A stretch of 64,000 nucleotides of DNA, taken from the NCBI RefSeq assembly GCF_000208865.1, contig NC_018392.1, positions 1,942,793-2,006,792 on the forward strand, given 5' to 3'. The translations under genes and the position numbers were made by a program. Of the stretch, positions 26,601-40,100 are shown in pieces. Origin of the DNA: Neospora caninum Liverpool. Its lineage: Eukaryota > Apicomplexa > Conoidasida > Eucoccidiorida > Sarcocystidae. Every line of letters begins with the position of its first letter. Positions within the stretch are counted from its first letter, which is position 1. A model generated the notes under the pieces. That model did no database searches and was not told where the DNA came from. It worked only from the letters and a program-made list of their open reading frames with translations.

Positions 26601-27620
26601 CTTCAGAGCCAGAGTGACACGAGACGCGATTGTGGCTATCGAGTCGAGGAAGACGCACAACTTCTCGGGAAAAACCACGTTCGAACCGCGATCGAGACGT
26701 TCGAGCGAAATCGAGAACACGGACAGATGCGGGGCCTACGGGGTACCCACGACCCCGACGAGGCTACGGTTTTTCTGCTCGTGGAACAGGATGAATTGAG
26801 ACAGAGAACGGTAAGTGATTTGAACACATCTTGGATCTTATCCCTCCTGACAAGGGGGTAGACGTGCCTGCTGAGACAGTGGCTTGTAGTTTCGGGAACA
26901 CGATTGCGGATCGTTTGAGAGCAGTGCAGACTAGAACGTCGCTGGAAGTCCTGCGCATGCTTCACATCCGTCGAAGAGCGCTTCCGGCAAGTCTAACGTC
27001 TTTAGTCAGTCTTAATGAGGCTTGTCGAGAAAGAATGAGCACGGCAAAGGCTTCCCTTCAGTGTGAGGGACAAGCGAAGCTACTTGACTAACGCGGCAGC
27101 CTTTAAGCGTCGCAGCGAGGTTGTTCTTTCGTCAACGTTTCAGGCCGTCCGCCGAGCAGTGGCGCATCGACAACGCTTAGACTAGCAGGAAAGGTTTGTC
27201 ACGTTGCGTCTTGGCAAACGGGGTCCTCCACCTTCGCAGAGGACGATTCAAGTTCGGAAACGCCTCGGCCCGTCCTGCTGTCTTCTCCGGAAGGCGGAGA
27301 GTACAGACTGTGGCGCGAAATCTGTGGAGCTACTGTCAACCTGGAACAGAGAACCGCGCAAGTATCCAGAACTTACTGCAGTTCCGCCTCCAGCGCTTTG
27401 GGCCCTCATGCAAGTCGCCGTGTGTTTCTCCAAGTGTACGTACGGGGGCCTCCTCGTTTTTAAGATTTCTGAGGAATCTGGCCCTTTAGATGTACGGGAG
27501 GAACCGGCTCGTCCAAATGTTCCAGGATGCATTCTCGGCGGCGAGACTGTAGCGGTCTCACTGTTCGGAAAGAACATCTCGCTGCAGGACATTTCGTGTT
27601 TCTTGTTTCCACCGCTGTGA
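11679..27620 (+). CDS. Very large coiled-coil protein (about 4,500 aa)
   Basis: Exon 1 is 11679-13856 (donor GTACGG). Exon 2 begins at 14570 after a T-rich acceptor and runs to roughly 15.9-16.0 kb. Exon 3 begins near 16691 or 16739 and runs to 24565 (donor CAG/GTAGAG). Exon 4 is 25188-26810 (donor GTAAGT), and exon 5 is probably 27189-27620. Phases agree for 1-2, 3-4 and 4-5; the exon 2-3 junction is not resolved. Exon 1 encodes a Ser/Cys/Arg-rich region of about 726 residues with cysteine pairs near the N-terminus. Exon 2 and most of exon 3 are almost pure heptad-like coiled coil (Glu/Gln/Leu/Ala/Arg-rich). The exon 3 end is disordered and Pro/Ser-rich. Exons 4-5 encode non-coiled sequence with strand-like hydrophobic blocks (VYVLCSPLVSSYAALL, GGETVAVSLFGKNISL). 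Such architecture suits a cytoskeletal, centrosomal or apical scaffold, but no named family is recognised. Start at 11679 (MEDNSL) is preferred; 11616 is the alternative. Confidence 0.75.
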
Positions 27621-28198
27621 AGAAAGCAGGGGAAGAAGGCAGGCCGAAACCCCGCTCTTGATGGCACGTACTCCCAGAGGGCCCCAACTGGAATGACACA
27701 GGTTCTTCCGACTCCTCGCTCCCCCAGTTTTTTTTTGACCGCTAAGCAAGGGCTGCGTGAGCTCTGTCTTCCAACACGCACCGCAGTGTTACACTGATTC
27801 TGTCTTATTCTTGTCGGTTGCACTACGGCTCTCTGGTTCGATCGCCACAACGACCTTGGTTTCGTATATATCTGATTGGTGGCACGACCCAGAGGAACTA
27901 AAGCTGCTTGAAAAACGCCAAATCTACACCGTCCTCGACGGACAGGTCTAGCGTAACCGTCGTCTGGACACCAGTTTTCTTTCTGTCTCTGTCGACGCGC
28001 GACCGTTGCGAGTTCGAGAAGTCTTGCGGCCTTCCGAACGACGAGAAGAGAACACGAGACTCAGAGAGATGTGGATATGTCGGAAAGGGACACAGATTCC
28101 TATGGCCGAGCCCCAAAACATCCAGTAGATCACGAAGAAAAAAAACGAAAGAAGTGGAATCGAAAACTTTGCTATGAGCGCCTGGGAGTGAAGCGTGA
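27621..28198. other. Convergent intergenic region
   Basis: 578 bp between the stop codons of the + coiled-coil gene and the - CCDC146-like gene. It presumably holds both 3' UTRs and poly(A) sites. No gene seen. Confidence 0.55.
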
Positions 28199-31100
28199 TT
28201 ATCCCCCCGGCGGGAGTTCTTCGCGAGAGCCCTTGTAGTGTCGCAAATTCGAAGTCGGTGGCCCTGGTTTGAATGGAGCGTTCGCGCCGTACGCCACAGG
28301 AAGTCCAATGGACCCGTCGTCGGGGAAGTACTGCGTCGGTCTTCGTTCGGCTGTCGTCCTGTTGGTCTCGGCATCGACACCAGAAACAGGGGGTAAATGA
28401 CGACACAGCACTCGATGGTTTGCACTTTTCGCTGTCGCCGTCTTGAAAGTTGGCGACAGCTCCGTAGGAGAAACGATAGGGCATGACCCATGCGTATACG
28501 ATCACGACAGGACGTTTCCATAGGTGTTCAGAATGCGGAATCTAAGCGTGGGTTCAAAGGCACGTGCATGCATACGCAGTATACAGGGGATCACACAGCC
28601 GAGTACAGCAGGGAGGCTGGCAGCTTCGGCTACTTGAGAGGGATGCACACTGCTCTCAGTTGAAAATTTTACGAAGATGCGTAGGCATCTTCGTGGGCGC
28701 ATCCATCGTTTCTAGCGGGGGATAGACTATCGCTAGGGCGACATCTGAAAGTTTGCCTCCCACGTTCTTGGTTCGTTCAAACACTGCACACACATCACGG
28801 GTCCTCCACTGTAGCATTTGCTCCAGCACAGTGTGGGCGTTCATGCAAATGATGTTTGGAGACTGGTTTGACGAGTTCACCGACGCTGCAAACGGCAAGC
28901 TTCGCAGAGAAGGGTTTACACACAATAGGGCAGATGCATTCATCTTGCAAGACACACTTACCGCAAAAAAGATGTGCCTTCGCGCTCCTCTTCGAGGGCG
29001 CGTTCTTTGGCGGCATAGAGGATCTGATTCCTAGCCACCTCTTTCTTGAGCATAGCGGCAAGTTCTTCCTCTGTGTTTGGAGTAGCAGGCCTACCAAAGT
29101 AGACATTCTCGCGGGCTTCGTCCACTTTCTGGGCCGTTTCCGCCTGAAGCTGCTTCAGTCTGGGCAAATACTCCTGTGCAAACGCGGGGGAATTCCATAA
29201 CACATCAAACTGCCTCAGAGACGTGCACGTTGTCCGTCGTTAGCAGCCCCGGCGTTCAACACCGGGGGGGACAACCGAAGCTCTGCGCAGCGCGAGTTCA
29301 GACACACTGCCGGCAAATGACACTTTCCATAGCTCGCTGCATATCTTAAAGAGGACTTGCCCAGTGCTGTTTTCGCTCCTTGACTTTGTAGTTGAAGGGA
29401 TTCTGGTTTTACCTGGTAGAGCGTTAACTCCGACATCGTCACCTTCATGCGCCGGTTCATCTCGATCAGCTTTCCATGCAGTCTGAGAATTTCGTTTCGA
29501 ATGCGAATGGCGTCGGCACGTTCTTCTTCGGCCCTCGCTTTCTGCTTGTCTGAGACACCGAGAGTTCAAAGAGTGTCGTGTTAGCGCGAGAGACGCGAAC
29601 GCGTGCCGGGTCCCCTTCAGCTCGTTCCAACATCAACTGCTAGCCTCCGCACATTCGCATGAGGTTCCAGGAACCTGTTCGCGCCCTTAGGAAAAACGTA
29701 CGAGGCAGCGTACTCCGGGGTCTGGGAGAAAGTTTCTAGTTTTCGCTTTCGAGACGAAGCGATCGTGCACGAAGGGGATGGCTCATCGTCTCGACGTCCC
29801 TACCTGTCAACTCCGTTAGATCTTCAAGTCGCAAGTCTTGATCGATGAGCTCCTTCTTTATGCCCCGGAACCGCTGTTCGATGACCCGATACTTCGCCTC
29901 CAACGTCTCCATATCTGGATCTTCTCTGCCGAAAGAAAGCACATTTACACAGAAGAAGTGTCTCTGACTCAACAGAGAGTGGTACAGGCACACTCACCGG
30001 CGGCCCGCTGTGGATGTTGAAACTGGTGAATTTTTTTTTCAAAAAACGCCACAGGCCTGGAATTGGTTGTCGGACACACGGTTGTCCAGAGCGTGCTTTC
30101 GAAACCCGGAAGAGACGGCGTTTCCGGTTTCAGCATCTATCGAAACGTGTGATTGGTTTGAAAACCACAAAAATTCGTCGCGCCGTTCCTAGTTATTCGA
30201 TTCGGGTACCTCTTCCAACCACGAGTTTCACGTGGATCAGGCACCGTTCTGAGACGAAGCATGTCGAATGTCAGTCGCCTGGCTGTTGAGCAAACGTCTT
30301 AGCGATAAAGCAGGAAGCGAGGCCGCAGTCTCTACAACGCCCGCAAAACAGCCTTTACGAGATGTCGTCTCACTGACTCGAGAGGATGTCCTGGACTGCA
30401 CCGTAACGGCCTTATCAGATTCTCGCTCACGTGAGGTGATTTTGTCTCTCTCTTTGTGGCGCACGGCACTGGAGAGAGGCAGAGACGCTCCAGTGTTTCA
30501 GCAGCCTCAGGCGAAACTCCAACGACGCACAAGCACTGGTAGTGGTGCGTTAGACGAGAGAACCCGCACCACGTGGGGCGATTTCTACAGAGAACCCTGA
30601 CCGGCAAGAAGGCACACCGACACCCCACGCGACGCCACTCGCTTACCCGCCGAGTTCTTGCCACTGTCTCCCCTCCGTTGGATTTTCTGCGAGCAAATCA
30701 GAGTCACGAAATGTGGAACAGCCGGGTTAGGCGGGGACCCAGTGGGAGAATGCATGCTCGGCAAGCGAGAGTCAAAATGAGCAGACGAAACACAAGTCCC
30801 CCTCCATCGTGTTTCTGACACTTCACTCTGGCAAGTCCTGTGCAGCACTCTCATCACACCAGTGGCTGAGTGTGTGAAAACAGGACGGGCAGTTGCTCTG
30901 TGAAGGTGCCTCCGTCTCGACCCAACTCCACAAGTCTTTGCGTTTTGCTGCTTGGCCAGAGACAGCTTTCAAAGGTGGATTTTCGACCGACAACTCGGGC
31001 CCCGGTTTTCCTCGCTGCTCGCGCCTGCATGACTTCTGTAGCCGCTGCGCTCACCTAGTTTGCGGCTGATGCTTTCTGCTAATCGTTTTTCTTCCTGAAG

Positions 31101-34100
31101 CTCTTTTTTCAACTTCTCGACCTCGGCCGCCAAAACGGGCACGTCTTTCGCCCTTCGCTTCTTCGAGTGAAGCTGTCTCTCGACTTCTTGGAGTTGGAGA
31201 CGAAGCGTGGTCACATCCTTCGAAACCGAGTGATAGACGCGACAAGGGAGGAGACGGAGTAGCGCAAACACACGGACAAGGCGAACGAGCGGGACAGGGA
31301 CGGCCGAGTGATTAGGTTGGAACAAAGTAGCGGCAGCCAGCAACATGTCCATGCTCGATTAAAAAGTGTCTCCAGCTTTTGCCGCCTACCTGGTCTTTCT
31401 CATGCAGGGCGCGCTGGCTTCTCTTCTCCGTTTCCTCTTGAGCACGAGCGCACACGGAGAAAGCAGATTTCTCAGAAAAAGATGGAAACCTCTCGAGCAG
31501 CCTCTCTGACGCGCCGACGCTTCAAAGGCCTTGGGATTCCTAAGAGGATCTACGGGCCCCCCTTTTTCACGGCTGCACGGCGTCCAGGCGCAGGCAAATG
31601 CTCAACGAGTGAGTCTTCCGCTTCCCGCACGTTTTAAAAAGGACTCTTCTCCCTATCGCGCTTTCCATCATTTCCCCCAGATTCGAATTCGAGGGGTGTC
31701 TCACTCTTTCAAACGGATTCAGTGCGCAAGGCTTTTTATTTCGACTCCTTGTCACGTGTCCCGACACGCAGTCTACGAACGGAGTTTACAGTTCCGAAGA
31801 ACTTCCCAGTCTCCATTTCCGATGGGTCGGCGAGTCCACTCCAAGGACTATTCGAGCGGACGCGGTTCCACGACACACAGCCTAACACACCGCTTTCGAC
31901 TTGATACCGGGCTGCGCATCCTGTGAGAACGTGGCAGTGTCAGGCGCTGCCAAGGCATCTGGAGGGTTGTGTGTCGAGTCGGAAGTTGCGGCTATCTTTG
32001 GCAGAACGACGCATGTGTGAACTCGTGCTGCTGTCTCTTCAAAATCAGAACTCCTCGTCCGTCTGCCGCTGGACAGGGCCCTCATCCAGGGCGAGATCCT
32101 GTGAGTCCCCGCGAAGCCTCCAGAAGCAGGAGAAGGCTCACCAAGCATGTTCGATTTCTCCCACAACAGACAAAGCTCGTCGTTCCTAGAGGGGAAGTTG
32201 GAAGAGGAAAGAACAGGCAAGAGTCTTTTTTGAAGTAGAGGCAGTTTGCAAATTGTTCTGCACTGCTATACGGAACGACATGTGCTTGGGTCACTTCGGA
32301 CACGCAGGCCCCTAGCGGTCTCCCTCCACTTTTTCAAGGAGGATTCTGCTACGGCACCTCTCGCCAGCTACAAGCGTCTCTGCGAGTCAACAGGGAAACT
32401 ACCACGGCTTCCGATAAAGCGCATCTTCGCTATCTTGCGCTTGCCTGTCGATCAGCTGAATTCCAGCGAGATTTCTTGACTCGATGGCAGTCTGGTAGAT
32501 CCTCTTGGTGCTGAGCATTTCTTTCTCAACCGCGTTGATGACGTTGTTGAGGCGGTCGATCTCGATCACGTACTCCTCCATGAGTCCTGCACATCGCCCC
32601 GAAACAATGCACCTTTCCTGTTCTTCCGCTGCGCTAATCTTACGTCTTCTAGGAAAGAAATAAGGTCGATAGTTTCACGGCGCCCGGTACAGATTCACTG
32701 ATGAAGATACACTCCGGACGCGACACATCAACACGCATGCACCTGTTTTTTTCGGTTCTGGGGGTTCAGGGGTACGACTTTGTGTGGTGTCAGCTCCCTG
32801 GGGATTGGGATCCCCTCTCCCCTACACGAAGACGGTCTTTTTTCACACGGATTCTCACGGCTTTCCTCTTTGACCTTCTGGATGAGACGCGACTGCTCGA
32901 GACGCAGCCAGCCTCGCTGCTCAACTTCCTTTTGCATCTGAAGCGACCGTTTCTGAGAACGCGTTTTCCACATGCAAGAGGGCGAGACACGTGTGTATTT
33001 CCGCGGCTCGTCAAGAGGAAACGGAAGTGGGTCTTTACAGCCGTCGAGGGCTTTGCTGGAATTTCTACAGAGCACCCCCCTTCGAGGAGCTGTTCACAGC
33101 TCGGCCAGGCACCAAATCGAGAATTTCGCCTTCTCCTGGGGGAGCGCCGTCCGCGGTTTGTAATGTCTCTGTTAAAAGGTTGTGTGTATGCGACTCATCG
33201 TCGCATATAAACATATGCTTGTATATATGTATGGATGGTCATATGCATTCCCATCTGTTTCTGGCGAAGCGTCGCCCGATGCCTCACTTCAATGGCCTTC
33301 GCCTTCGCCTCTGCTTGCAGTCGAAGAATTTCCACTTCGTTCGCAAGGATTTTGTGTCGCTCGGTCATTTCGGCGACTTGCTGGTCCGAGGTCTGCTTCA
33401 GCGTGATGTACTGGTTACACGCCAGCCGAACCATTTCAGTCAGCTTTTGAATTTCCGCGATGGACTTCGTTAAGTCTCGTTGCTGCCTCTGCAGGTGCCT
33501 CTCTTCTTCTCGCTAAGGGCCGGCCTCAGACAAGACGAGCAGAAGACCCAAGAAAAACAGAGGTAAACTCAGGGCTCCCGTGATACAAGCACGCCAACGT
33601 GGAGGCATATCGAGGCACGGGAAAGACAGGACAATGGGCAACAACAGAGCAGCCGTTGTCTCTGGAATCACTCGTTTTGTGAGCTTGCCTTTATGCAGAC
33701 GTGCATGCAGGTGCATAGGGCGGTGCGCACACATGCCTACTGGCCGGTACACGTAAATTTACTCTCCTGCGACAAGAAATGCGTATCTGTCTACCTGTCT
33801 TCCTTTATCTCTGTGTTTTGCGCAGCATGAGGCTGCCGATTCCGCGGCTTTCTCAAAGACTCGCAACAGGTGCGGTCGACTTCCCCGCACGCCTTGCCGC
33901 CCGATCCCGGCACTCTCGTTTGTCGCGCGTTTATCTCTGCCCGCGGAAGCAACAGGAGTTGCTTGGATCATCCTAGCCTTTCCAGGTTCATCAGCCTAAA
34001 CTGCGTTACTCGCGTCCGGCTCACACGCGCCCATGCAGAGCGCTCATAAAGACCACAGGGCGACATGGTGTTTCGGCATTTCAGCTCTTCCCGGATCTAT

Positions 34101-37100
34101 GTATACTCGTCTCAAACGTCCCTAAACACGGCGCCTTTTTGAAAAATGTGCTTCACTCGTCTTCTCGGCTGGAGATGTTCTCAACGGAGGCGTGCCGCCA
34201 AGCGGCTGTGCTCCCTGCAGCGCCTACCGCCGGTTGCCCCGCTTGTTGATCTCCCCAGATTCAACCAAAGACCCCGCCACAGACCGCACCTTTATCTGGA
34301 GCCTCTGCTGACCGTCCGTCACTCTCTGTTGCGCCGCAGCGATCTCCCGGAGGATTCGCTCTTTGTGTGCCGTTAGGGTCTTCACGTGCTGCGCCCAAGA
34401 CTCGACTTCTCCTCGGCTGGCTGCTGCCTCTTTCTCCAAGTCCGAAAGTTTCCTGAACTGCAAAGGCGGTCGCAGGAGCACACCCCGGGCCAGCGACCAA
34501 GCAAAAACCGAGGAGTGCGCGACCGTCTCGGCTCAAACCGTCCCAGGTGAAACGCTGTCTTTCAGGTGAGCGGGAGAGAATGTGTGTCTATGCGTTGAAT
34601 CGAACGCATACGCCGAAAAATGCACAGTCGAGAATCGGTTTCAGGTTTGCAAGAAAGGGGCGTGCGTCGCTTCTAGGCGTCTGGATCATCACAGCCAAGA
34701 GGACATTCGTGTTTCCTTTCCACTTACTGCAAGATCTGCTTCCTCGCCTCGCTCCTTCCTGTCGCTCTCCTGCAGATGCAGGTGAGACAGAGATTCCCGC
34801 AAAACTTGAAGGGCTCTATCCTCCGCCGTCTTGTCAACGATGGCGGAGTGATCCGTGAACTGCAGTAGCCCGGCAGCACTGAGGCTCGCTAGGCCGACCC
34901 CCCGAAGCATGTCTCCCCAGTCCTTACGGAAAAAGACTGGATTTCCCTGTTTCGCTTACCTGCTCCAATATGTTTCTTGAAAAAGCTTCCGTCTCCTGGC
35001 AGAGTGCCTTGGCCTATTTCAGGTTTACAGATGCATGTAACTAGGCATTCAGAGAGCATGTCAAGCGGCGAGCGACGCAGCCTCCAAGCTCGTGATTTCG
35101 TGGGAAGACAGAGAGGGGACCAGCGCAGGGAAAGGCAAAGATGGAATCGGGATTATATGGTAGCTTCAGCCGTCTTGCCGTCTTTTTTCCTGACCATGAG
35201 GGAAAATCTCTGACGCCGAACACCATTTGGAAGGTGAAATAGCTTTGTTAGTGGCTCACGGAATGATGCCCCGGATTCTGACGCCTCGACGAAACGAACG
35301 CAGCCTCGATACACACAAAGAACAGCGAGGCTTCGGCGAAGGGAAGGACGCGACAGGATGTGTTGAGCGGCTTTCTGTGGTTAAACGGCGCCAGGGTGGT
35401 TTCCTGTGTTCGGTGTATCCAGAAACAGAGCCTCGTGTAACATTTAATAGAGTCAGCATTCTATCTCCGTAGAGTGCGTGTTCAAGGAACCATTCTTCAA
35501 CATAGAACGCGCGTGCTTTCACCCCACGACGGGGGCGCGCCGCTGGGAGAGAACGACACTGCATTTAGGGTAAACGCTTTCCGGAAGCGTGAGGGCTACG
35601 CGTTGTTTCTCTCGAAACGAGGGCGGCTAGACGAACAGAGACATGTAGCCTACTGTGGCTTTCCCCTTCGCAATCTCGATCTCCAGCTGCTTCTTTTCCT
35701 TCAGCCAATCTGTCTGAAAGACGCCAACAGGCCGCAGACAGCCACGCGGGGGTTCCGGCCTTTGTTCGCGGGAACCCATGCACTGAAGAACGCATGGTTT
35801 CACGTCCTGTGGCCTTTTCACGAGTTTACCACGCGTCGAACCGCAGTCGTGTCCTTCCCCCCCAATCGAGCGGCGAATCAAAGGCAAAGTGAAGGACTCG
35901 GCCTACGCGGGGCGACTGATCGCGCGTACTTTCTCGGCTCGCCCAACGAAATGCTGTTTCGTGGAGAATGACTGGGGTGCGACCACAATGCGGAAGGCGC
36001 TGCGTTCACTGCACAGTACGGCGGAGACTGGTATTCAGATTCGCTATCGCATGCAGGTTGGAAACCTGCAGGATGGGCGGACTGTTCGCCCCGCGTATAG
36101 GCTCACTTTGAGGCTCTTCAAGTCGGGGAGTTGGGAGAAAACAGCGTCTCTGGCGAACACCGCTTTTTTGAATTCTCTGGAAAGCAGAGAGGGGAGGCGA
36201 CGGCGGCATAGGAAAACGGATCAAAAGTTAAATGCCTGGCGCTCCACACCATTCAAGGCCGAGGAACCCTTTCAGGGAAAGGGATCCTGTGGACGAGGCC
36301 GTCACAATAAACCGCGTCGAAAACACTCAGGAGAGAACGGAGAACAGTCCTCGGGCACTCTCCCGTCGATAGAGTTTGTGACAGGTTGCTGCCGCTTTTG
36401 TGTGTATCACAGACTTGAAATGTAGAGAGGCATCTGGGCATCCTAGGGAGACGACCGTTTCGGCGAGCGCGTTGCTGCTTTACCGAGGAGTGGTTTCTTG
36501 TTTCCCGCGTCGCCAACGAAACCGAGAGGATTCTAAAAACCCGTTTGCTCGTATGCCGTTTTGTTCGTTTCCGCCTTTTTGTGTGCATTTCTCTGCAACC
36601 TGTCAGTTCGCCGCACACTCCCTCCACAGGTTTTCCGCGCCTCGTTTTGTGGCAAATCCGTGTCCAGGAACAGGGCGTACACGTGGGCTCGGAAGATGCG
36701 TGTGGGGTGTATCACCACGTTTCACCTAGTACCAAACTCAGACGCAGCGTCAAACGGTCAGGCCTTCATGTGACGAGGGGGATGACGAGGGGGATTTCCG
36801 TTTTGTGTTTTTTTCGTGCTTACACCTTGGCTCGATCAAAGAGACTCGCGTTTCGGCTCGTCATGTCCGTCACCATTTTGAGCTCGGAAGCGAGGTCCTT
36901 GGACTGAAGGTCCAGGGCGCGTTTGTTCTCAGCAGCTTGCAGATAGTTCACCTGGAAAAACAAGATGCTCATCAGTGCGTTGTGAGGCATCTCTCACGGG
37001 GCCATGCCGTTCCGCTTCCAGGCTCCTCCGCCCGAAAGACCCAATCGCCTCTCGATAAGGCACACCCATTGAGACGCTGTCTCGCGAAACGCCGGAGCAG

Positions 37101-40100
37101 CAACTGAGTATGCAAATGGACTGAAAGCGCCCCACTGAAAACAAGAGGCTGGGATTTGTACGCGGCACACGCCACGCGCCAACCACGGCGAAGGAAATAC
37201 CTTAGGCGGGAGAGAAGAACGCAGTCGTTTTTCCGAGAAACCGTTTGTTGCCAAAAAAGCGTGAAGACGGCCTCTCTTGCCTCTCACCTTCGCCGCCTGG
37301 GCCTTCCCAAGCACTGCGCGCTCCGCGAGTTCAGCGGCCAGAACCTCGTCTCTCTTCACCGTCACTTGCAGGGATACTTCCTCCCGTTGCGACTCGAGGA
37401 CCTAGCAGAATCAGGAGAGGAAAAGGACAACGCGGCGTGTGCTGCAAAGACACTGCACGAAAGACGGATCCCTCCCCTCCCCCCGGCGCCATCAACTTGT
37501 GAGCGAGTTCGTGACTGTTCCTTCTCTACAGAAGAAACCGCAAGCCAGGTTTTTTCACAGCCTGGCTGTGCTGTCTACCGCCAGGCGGCAATCAGCCGAG
37601 TTCTCCCGAAAGGTGAGTGGGCACTCCGTAACTCTCAGAGACGCCTCTCGTCAGGCAGAGGCTGAAGCCGTGGCTGTCGATGAGAGGATTGTCCTGATTG
37701 TTCTCCACGGCGGTTTTGCCTGACCCCGTACACAGGAACGCGAGCCACAAGCATACTTTGAGCCGTTCTTCGGCAGCAAAGGCCTTCTGCACTAGGTCTT
37801 CGAGCTCCTGTTCTACGCCAGTTGTTTGAGCTTTCAGAGCTTGCAGGACTTGAGAGAACTGGTCCGCTTGGACTCGCACGCGCTCAGGATCTTGCGCCGT
37901 GTAGTCCAGTTCCCGCTTGACTCCCTCCACCTGCGACAATGCTGCCTTGCGCCGCATGAAGCACACGTGAAAAGGACGACATCCACAGGGTCTCCACGAC
38001 GAATCGGACATCGCTTTCGACGCAGTCACCCTCCACGACGATGTAGACAGCCCTGTTTCTCCGGCTGCTTTGTGTGCCTTTTTAAACGCGCAGTTAGATC
38101 GCAACTACAGGAAGAGCTGGCAAAACTGGGGACCTACAGAGGATCACCGGGAGTCTACGTCTGAGTGGACACATCTCCACGGGACTAAAAACACAATTGC
38201 CTAGGAACGCATCAATGGTAATACGCACATCACACGCACTACGCTGCACTCAGATTCATACATATATATGTATATATATGCATGTGTATATCGATACGGA
38301 TCCACGCCTGGAGGTGGTTTCTGGTGTGCCCGATATCGCTACACAGGGACGGCTCTATTTGCACGGAAAGCCTTGGCTGTGCAGTGCGCGGTTTTGCCTG
38401 ATTTCCTAACGGGTGCAATCGCAGTTTTCCCTTTGCTGCACGCAGTGTGAATCTGAGAGCGCGAATTTTCAGGATCCCGCGCGCTGGTCCAGCAGTGTGT
38501 CCTGGAAATCGATGTCCTTGTCGGATAGAACCTCTTGGAGCTTGCGATACGGTCACAAAATCCTCTTCTGCTTTCTTACAGCGAGCTGCTCTTTGAGGGT
38601 CGTTTCCTTCTCCTGAAGGGCGTTCCTCTGACTGGCGAGGTTCTCTGACGGCGTTTTACAGAGAGAAAGGCGTAACACAGCGAAGCACAACACGTATGAC
38701 CGAAAGTACACTCCACACGAAGCAAGACAACTCGAAATAGTGGAGCACTGCCTGCAGGGCCAAACGCGACGTTTTCCTCACGCCCGCACGGCGCCGCGAG
38801 GACAAAAATGCAGGTTTCTGGCGTCGACTCCTTCCTCCAAGAAACGAGCCTCGATGTTTGAGAGAAAGCAGGCACACGGTTGGGAGATCTCGACTGTCGA
38901 TACTGGCAGAGAGAAGAACACAGCGTCGCACCTAAAGAATCGAGTCTCTCAGAGCTTTCCGCATTCTGTACTGGGCGTGAGAAGGTGGGATTTCCCGCAG
39001 GTCCCCCGCAAATGGTCAGTTCGGCAACGTTTCCAAACCACCCGGAAAAAAGGCGGAACTCTCCGTTCGTCGGTCCGGCGGGGCTCAGAAGATCTGGATT
39101 TTGAAAGGCGCCCCGTGTGTGTGTGTGCGCGCAAGCGTGCAAGGTCTTTTCATCACGTGTTCCCACGCTCGACACAACAGAGCCTTCTGTGCTCTGTAGG
39201 TGTGTGACAAGAGGTCACCTCCTATCCCCGGAGTGTCTTTCTGGAGAGATTTCTCAACGTGTGCTCCGAAAAAAGGAGATCTGCGCATTTGCAGGACTCC
39301 GAGCGACGACGCATTGTCCTTCACTCGCTGCCGTTACCTGTCAACACTCCGGTCGAAAACGGTTTCCTGTGTATGTCGGGGATGCGCCGGCGCCATGCCA
39401 CAAACGGTGGAGGCGTCGCCCCTAACCCCGCTGGACTGCTTAAGACAGCTAAACGTGTAGGAATTCAACATCCCGCCAGTATTCATGCTTGCTGGGAAGC
39501 TGGAGGCCTTCGAACTGGTGGTTTGAATACGCAAAAAACCCGTCCAGTAATAGAGTAAAAGATACCCGCTATTCTACCCTACAATATGTAAGCCTACAAT
39601 GCATCTAGTGAAGCAGGGAAGGGCGTGCGAAACGTTTTCGGAGACATACCCTTCGTCTTCAGTCGCAGTTGGACCTCTTTCTGCCACAGAAAAGAAACAA
39701 GCAACATGGAGAAAACGAAATGGAAATCGTAGGAACGTTCTTCCCTCCTCTGTTGGATTTTCGGATCTTTTCTTTATCCTGCACAAAGACATGCCCTGTG
39801 ATCGTGCTCCGCGACTTGTGTCGACGGTGAGGCTGATACTAACGCATCTAGGACTTCCATGTCTTTTCTTCCGAGCTACATGTGTACACGCCTACGCATG
39901 TTTGCACGCACCGAGAGAGAGGAACTGGCATATCGCTTCTCCGGAAGAAGTGAAACAGCGCCGATAAAAACCAGAATGAACTTGCGAGACCTCGCATGTG
40001 CGAAGGCTACCCAAGCTCAGACACATGAAAACAAACCTGTACATATATATGTATAAGGAACTATACAAGTGTACGCATCAAACTGTTTAAATGTGTATAC

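Noticed and set aside
27144..27185. 13-codon terminal exon as the only end of the coiled-coil gene
   Set aside because: The frame beyond the alternative acceptor at 27188 shows a much more protein-like 143-codon extension; kept as an alternative only.
38461..38545. Minus-strand segment LQEVLSDKDIDFQDTLLDQ as an extra CCDC146 exon
   Set aside because: It would need an intron of about 40 bp before it and reaches a stop without a usable donor. Direct joining of 38580 to 37930 keeps phase and alignment.
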